Source: Lachnospiraceae bacterium
GTDB lineage: Bacteria; Bacillota; Clostridia; Lachnospirales; Lachnospiraceae
Direction: 5' to 3'
Assembly (NCBI GenBank): GCA_017544285.1
Contig: JAFYEL010000068.1
Location: 1 to 32,872 of the forward strand
Length of the DNA stretch: 32,872 bases
Shown here: in pieces, positions 31,632 to 32,872 of the stretch
How the letters are laid out: each line of letters starts with the position of its first letter
Position numbering within the stretch: the stretch's first letter is position 1
The notes under the pieces: model-generated
The model's input: only the letters and a program-made list of their open reading frames with translations
Databases searched by the model: none
Told to the model about the DNA's origin: nothing
Translations under genes and position numbers: made by a program

Positions 31632-32872
31632 GAGATTCAAAGATTATATCATGGACCCCGAAAACGATATAAAGGACAGGGTGTTTCTCCTTATCACCGT
31701 CATAGCTATGTCCTCCCTGGCCTTTGCCTTTATTGCCGGTTTTCCCCTTGGGGAATCCATGGTGAATCAGCTTATCCTGGCGGGAGGCTTTCTGTTCTTC
31801 CTGATCGTCACCGCCGTGTCCACTAAGAGCGGCAGCATGCGCAGGGGATCCAACCTGATCTCGGTCACGCTCATCTTTGTACTTCTTCCCCTGGTATTTT
31901 TTACCGGCGGCGGAGTAGACGGCGGTGCCCCCATCTGGTTTATTTTCTGCGCCATATACATCAGCATGATCTCAACGGGATGGATAAAGACCTTCCTGCT
32001 GATCTCCGACGCGCTTGTGGCCACAGCCTGCTACTATATTTCCTACAGGTATCCTTACCTTGTATCCCGCCACGACGAGCTGACGAAGTATCAGGATTCG
32101 CTGGTCTCACTTTTCCTCGTGGGCGGTCTTGCATGTATGATGGTGGGCTTTACTCTTGCGACCTACAGAGAGGAGAGCAGGCGCTCCGAGGAGAGAGGAA
32201 AAAAGATCGACGAGCTCAACAGAGCCCAGAATCATTTCTTCTCAAACATGAGTCATGAGATCCGTACGCCCATAAACACCATCATCGGACTCAATGAGAT
32301 GATCCTCCGTGAAGACGTTTCCGATGAGGTTGCGGAGGACGCACGCAATATACAGGCCGCGGGTGCCCTCCTGCTAAATCTGATAAACGATGTTCTGGAC
32401 ATGTCAAAGATCGAATCCGGAGAGATGGACATCACTCCCGCCAGGTATGATTTCGGAAAGCTGATATCCGATGTCACGGCCATAATCGGAGTCCAGGCCC
32501 GGAGCAAGGGACTGGAGCTTCGCGTGGACGTAGATCCCCTTGCACCTTCGGATCTTTACGGCGATGAGGTCCGCATCAAACAGATCCTCATAAATCTGAT
32601 GACAAACTCTGTGAAGTACACTCCCGAGGGCAATGTTACCCTGTCCGTTCAGTGCGAGCAGAAGGAAGATGATATGGTAATGCTGATCTGCTCCGTCAGC
32701 GACACCGGCGTGGGTATCAAGAGAGAGAGCCTGCCCCATCTTTTCTCCGCCTTCAAGAGAGTTGACGAGGAAAAGAACCGTTACATCGAGGGAACGGGTC
32801 TGGGACTTTCCATAGTAAAGCAGCTGGTGGATCTCATGGGAGGCAAGATCTCCGTAAACAGCGTTTACACCA
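31624..32872 (+). CDS. Membrane histidine kinase, truncated by window end
   Basis: The first 416 codons are present and the gene continues past the window. About five hydrophobic segments occupy residues ~20-180, then a short coiled linker, HisKA with His211 in 'NMSHEIRTPINTIIGLNEM', and the ATPase domain with 'INLMTNSVKYT' (Asn328), 'DTGVGI' (360-365) and 'GTGLGLSIVKQL' (390-401). It begins inside the last codons of the preceding kinase (8-base overlap, ATG at 31624), so both are co-translated. The remaining sequence probably includes receiver domains, as with similar kinases, but that cannot be seen. The two sensors differ in their membrane parts, so they may be a co-operating pair. Confidence 0.93.
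   Translation, partial: MFKRFKDYIMDPENDIKDRVFLLITVIAMSSLAFAFIAGFPLGESMVNQLILAGGFLFFLIVTAVSTKSGSMRRGSNLISVTLIFVLLPLVFFTGGGVDGGAPIWFIFCAIYISMISTGWIKTFLLISDALVATACYYISYRYPYLVSRHDELTKYQDSLVSLFLVGGLACMMVGFTLATYREESRRSEERGKKIDELNRAQNHFFSNMSHEIRTPINTIIGLNEMILREDVSDEVAEDARNIQAAGALLLNLINDVLDMSKIESGEMDITPARYDFGKLISDVTAIIGVQARSKGLELRVDVDPLAPSDLYGDEVRIKQILINLMTNSVKYTPEGNVTLSVQCEQKEDDMVMLICSVSDTGVGIKRESLPHLFSAFKRVDEEKNRYIEGTGLGLSIVKQLVDLMGGKISVNSVYT

Noticed and set aside
1..32872. CRISPR arrays, tRNA or rRNA genes, insertion sequences, prophage or attachment sites
   Set aside because: No regularly spaced repeats, cloverleaf-like sequence, transposase or phage genes were seen; the window is almost fully occupied by housekeeping and signalling genes.

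Overview
The window looks like a chromosomal segment of a Gram-positive anaerobe of the class Clostridia, most likely a Lachnospiraceae-type organism. This rests on protein families and gene order, not on a marker gene: HemZ-type coproporphyrinogen dehydrogenase beside a long Rel protein, a DUF815 ATPase, a DUF5050 membrane-anchored protein, an ABC-F protein with unusual nucleotide-binding motifs, a CsbB/YfhO-type pair, and strong AGGAG ribosome binding sites. Base composition is moderately GC-rich by eye. I see no rRNA, tRNA, CRISPR array, insertion sequence or prophage. Coding density is very high; nearly all genes are on the plus strand and many overlap by 4 to 17 bases.

Layout. (1) 1-1650: the tail of a group 1 glycosyltransferase, then surE and nth. 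(2) 1651-8488: a promoter and a structured leader, then nitroreductase, pyrB, pyrI, folC, folE, folP, a folB-folK fusion, a membrane-anchored DUF5050 protein and a small chorismate mutase. This is one tightly packed pyrimidine and folate operon. (3) 8489-14296: ppk1, maf, a DUF815 AAA ATPase, a Cof-type HAD phosphatase and a patatin-like hydrolase, mostly joined by ATGA or TGATG overlaps. (4) 14293-15936 on the minus strand: an ABC-F protein, with a short divergent promoter region (15937-16026) carrying a perfect dyad. (5) 16027-20527: a membrane protein with degenerate GGDEF and EAL domains, two tandem divergent ATP-grasp ligases and thyA, all overlapping. (6) 20550-24931: bifunctional Rel, a metallo-beta-lactamase-fold hydrolase and hemZ. 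(7) 24958-28992: YfhO-like membrane protein, CsbB/GtrB-like glycosyltransferase and YdjC/ChbG deacetylase, a likely envelope glycan modification cassette. (8) 29011-32872: two overlapping membrane histidine kinases, the first a hybrid with a pseudo-receiver, a receiver and an HPt domain; the second is cut by the window end.

How the genes work together: the pyr/fol operon supplies UMP precursors and reduced-folate precursors, and ThyA later in the window consumes methylene-tetrahydrofolate and dUMP. Ppk1 and Rel govern polyphosphate and (p)ppGpp, two stress signals. The most unusual part is region 5, where a probably catalytically dead c-di-GMP-type protein is translationally coupled to two RimK-like ligases of unknown substrate. 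Region 7 is the second candidate: it pairs the known lipoteichoic-acid glycosylation logic (CsbB and YfhO) with a deacetylase and lacks an adjacent flippase.
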